This document shows positions 62,267-64,000 of a DNA stretch of 64,000 nt, in pieces. The stretch covers positions 744,001 to 808,000 of the forward strand of contig NZ_SPUJ01000001.1 in assembly GCF_004522105.1 (NCBI RefSeq). The letters run 5' to 3'. The notes under the pieces were generated by a model, which did no database searches, was not told the origin of the DNA, and saw only the letters and a list, made by a program, of their open reading frames with translations. The translations under genes were made by a program, and so were the position numbers. Each line of letters starts with the position of its first letter. Within the stretch, counting starts at the first letter, position 1. Origin of the DNA: Nocardioides sp. 1609 (GTDB lineage: Bacteria > Actinomycetota > Actinomycetes > Propionibacteriales > Nocardioidaceae).

Positions 62267-64000
62267 ATGCCACTGTCCCCTTCCACGCAACCGGGCGACC
62301 CGATGCTGCTCGGCTATGCGCTGACCGGCTTCGGCGGCGTCCGGGGCGAGCATCTGGCCTACGTCGGACCGCTGGGAAGGATGAACTTCCTCGTGGGCCG
62401 CAACAACCACGGCAAGTCGACCGTCATGCGTGCCGCGAAGGCCTGGGTCGTGTCCGAGCGCCGAAACACTGAGTCGCAGATCGGGCGGGAACCTGGCCAG
62501 GTGCGCGCCACCCTCGTCCCGTTCCAGCGTGCTGATATCAGCGACTTTGTGCGTCATGCCAGCTATGCAACTCCAGCCGATCGACGCACGTTGGTCGACC
62601 AGATAGTCGTGCCGCTCGACGACGATCAGGAGCGAGTCGGGATCTGGCTGAAGACGACCGGAGGCGACCTCAACAACGCAAGGAATGTCGCGCTCGCCGT
62701 CTTGACGGAAGCGATCGGTGATCCTCACAGGCGAGCGTCCACGAGCATGCTCACCCCTGGCCCTCATGTGCCGAACAACGCCATCATCATTCCGGCCTTT
62801 CGAGAGATGCGGGTTTCGGGTGAGTCCGTCGGCACGTCAGACCTCGCAAGCGGCGAGAACCTCGTGCGGCAGCTCGATGCCTGGCAACACCCGCAGAACC
62901 CGTCGACGCCTGCGTACGTCGAGGCAAAGGCCCGCTGGTCACGACTGCGAGACTTCCTACGCGACGTCCTGGAAGACCCCAACGCCGAGCTCGAGGTCGC
63001 TGGCGGGCGGGACCTGCACGTTCACCTCGCACAGGCCAACACCATGCTGAGGATTCAGGATCTCGGCGACGGCATCAAGCAGGTCCTCATGATCGCTGCC
63101 GCGTGCATCCATTACGAGGGATGCCTCATCTTGCTCGAAGAGCCCGAGATCCATCTGCACGCAGGTCTGCAGCGCAAGCTCATGGGCTTCCTGCACGAGC
63201 AAACCACGAGCCAATACATCGTTGCGACTCACTCGGCCCACGTACTTGACCTGCCCGGCGCACGCATATTCCACATCACACACGATGGCACCAGTACGCT
63301 GGTGTCGTCAGCGGTGCGTGCCAGCCAGGTACGCAAGGTGTGTCAGGACCTCGGCTACATGGCCTCTGATTTGCTGCAGGCCAACTACACGGTGTGGGTC
63401 GAGGGACCCTCAGACCGGATCTACTGGCGACGTTGGCTTCAACTCCTTGATCCTGATCTGCAGGAGGGCGTGCATTTTGCCGTGATGACGTACGGCGGAT
63501 ATCTCGTCGACGGCATGGACATCCGTGGTGACGAGGAGGACCGCGACATCGACTTGGACCTCATCGCTCTACTGCGGCTGGGGCGGTCGTGCACTCTAAT
63601 CGCGGACAGCGACAAGAAGACCGCGGACGAGGCTCCACGGGCCACGCTGGCCCGCCTGGCCCGAGAATCCGCCGTTGAAGGCAGCGGCACCCTTGTGGTC
63701 TGCGAATGGGTAAGCACAGTCGAAAACCTCATTCCGCGGCCGGTCTTTCGAGCGGCCGTCAATACGTTGCATCCGGTCGCGGGAAAGAAGCTAAAGACGC
63801 CAGCAACGCACGGCCCGTTCGACAACCCTTTCAAGGGCATGAAGTCCTACTCCAAGGTGAAGGTCGCCAGGGCCGTCGCCGACGAGCTGACCCTCGGTCA
63901 TATCGACGAGAAGCTGCGCGAGCAGGTCCTCGCCCTGGCTGACCGAATCCGTGCCGCCAACGGGCTAGTGGCGGGTTCGGCCGCGACGGGGGCCAGCACG
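62267..64000 (+). CDS. OLD-family ATP-dependent nuclease (ABC ATPase + Toprim), partial at right edge
   Basis: The frame is open from ATG 62267 for 578 codons to the window edge. The N-terminal ABC-type ATPase has Walker A GRNNHGKST (G44-T52), the signature-like LGDGIKQVLMIAA, Walker B LILLEEPEIHLH (about residue 288) and the H-loop ATHSAHVLD. The second half is a Toprim nuclease, with VEGPSDRIYW (glutamate) and ADSDKKT (DxD) at about 378 and 446. This is the architecture of OLD/GajA-type proteins. No start-of-UvrD partner is visible to the left; a partner, if any, lies beyond the edge. Probably a stand-alone (class 1) or Gabija-type defence or repair nuclease. Confidence 0.85.
   Translation, partial: MPLSPSTQPGDPMLLGYALTGFGGVRGEHLAYVGPLGRMNFLVGRNNHGKSTVMRAAKAWVVSERRNTESQIGREPGQVRATLVPFQRADISDFVRHASYATPADRRTLVDQIVVPLDDDQERVGIWLKTTGGDLNNARNVALAVLTEAIGDPHRRASTSMLTPGPHVPNNAIIIPAFREMRVSGESVGTSDLASGENLVRQLDAWQHPQNPSTPAYVEAKARWSRLRDFLRDVLEDPNAELEVAGGRDLHVHLAQANTMLRIQDLGDGIKQVLMIAAACIHYEGCLILLEEPEIHLHAGLQRKLMGFLHEQTTSQYIVATHSAHVLDLPGARIFHITHDGTSTLVSSAVRASQVRKVCQDLGYMASDLLQANYTVWVEGPSDRIYWRRWLQLLDPDLQEGVHFAVMTYGGYLVDGMDIRGDEEDRDIDLDLIALLRLGRSCTLIADSDKKTADEAPRATLARLARESAVEGSGTLVVCEWVSTVENLIPRPVFRAAVNTLHPVAGKKLKTPATHGPFDNPFKGMKSYSKVKVARAVADELTLGHIDEKLREQVLALADRIRAANGLVAGSAATGAST

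Noticed and set aside
1..64000. CRISPR arrays
   Set aside because: I saw no regularly spaced 20-40 nt repeats anywhere; the only long direct repeats are the two Rhs-linker copies and the HNH fragment.

Overview
The window is high-GC DNA with actinobacterial features: frequent GTG starts, GTGA/ATGA stop-start overlaps, an ECF sigma/anti-sigma pair, and a large Rhs protein preceded by a LamG-like secreted protein. I read it as an actinobacterium, perhaps Nocardioides-like; no rRNA or other marker fixes the genus. Almost all of it is accessory. There are three tyrosine recombinases, an IS481-type remnant, the 3' half of a tRNA and many gene fragments. Several genes carry frameshifts or an in-frame stop, from real decay or unpolished indels.

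Region 1 (1-8171, minus strand) is a compact, translationally coupled operon that looks like a ribosomal peptide (RiPP) gene cluster. In transcription order it holds a PqqD-like recognition protein, an HExxH peptide-modification protein, a 54-residue precursor with a strong SD followed by a hairpin, a fold-III PLP decarboxylase-like enzyme, a fold-I PLP enzyme, a two-gene ABC exporter with complementary degenerate ATP sites, and a partial arginase/agmatinase-family protein with a PqqD-like N-terminus. I do not recognise this combination as a named RiPP class.

Region 2 (8.2-16 kb) holds a membrane protein, a degraded IS481 transposase, a frameshifted lipoprotein gene, two hypothetical genes and a membrane protein interrupted by a stop codon.

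Region 3 (16-28.3 kb) looks like a defence island: a TPR protein (+), a membrane protein, a zinc-ribbon protein and a CHAT protease (all -), a 1372-residue P-loop NTPase with a C-terminal PD-(D/E)xK nuclease (+), and a 618-residue integrase with a coupled upstream ORF (-). The TPR and CHAT halves look like one ancestral TPR-CHAT protein split by an inversion of about 2.4 kb.

Region 4 (28-43.5 kb) is a patchwork of element genes: an HNH protein and a broken second copy of part of it, a response-regulator scrap with an inverted copy of its own sequence, a MerR/excisionase-like protein, two further tyrosine recombinases, a lipoprotein/matrixin pair facing a sigma/anti-sigma pair that shares a domain with it, small Cys-rich proteins, DUF4145-like and Abi-like proteins, and the tRNA 3' half.

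Region 5 (43.8-58.5 kb) is a polymorphic toxin locus: a LamG-like secreted protein, an Rhs protein with Hint domain and C-terminal toxin, its coupled immunity gene, then a downstream array of further immunity-like genes and an orphan toxin cassette. The cassette carries about 365 bp of sequence repeated from the Rhs gene, so recombination could swap toxins. Region 6 (58.9-64 kb) holds a GNAT protein, a secreted RTX-repeat protein, an XRE fragment and the start of an OLD-family nuclease running off the right edge.
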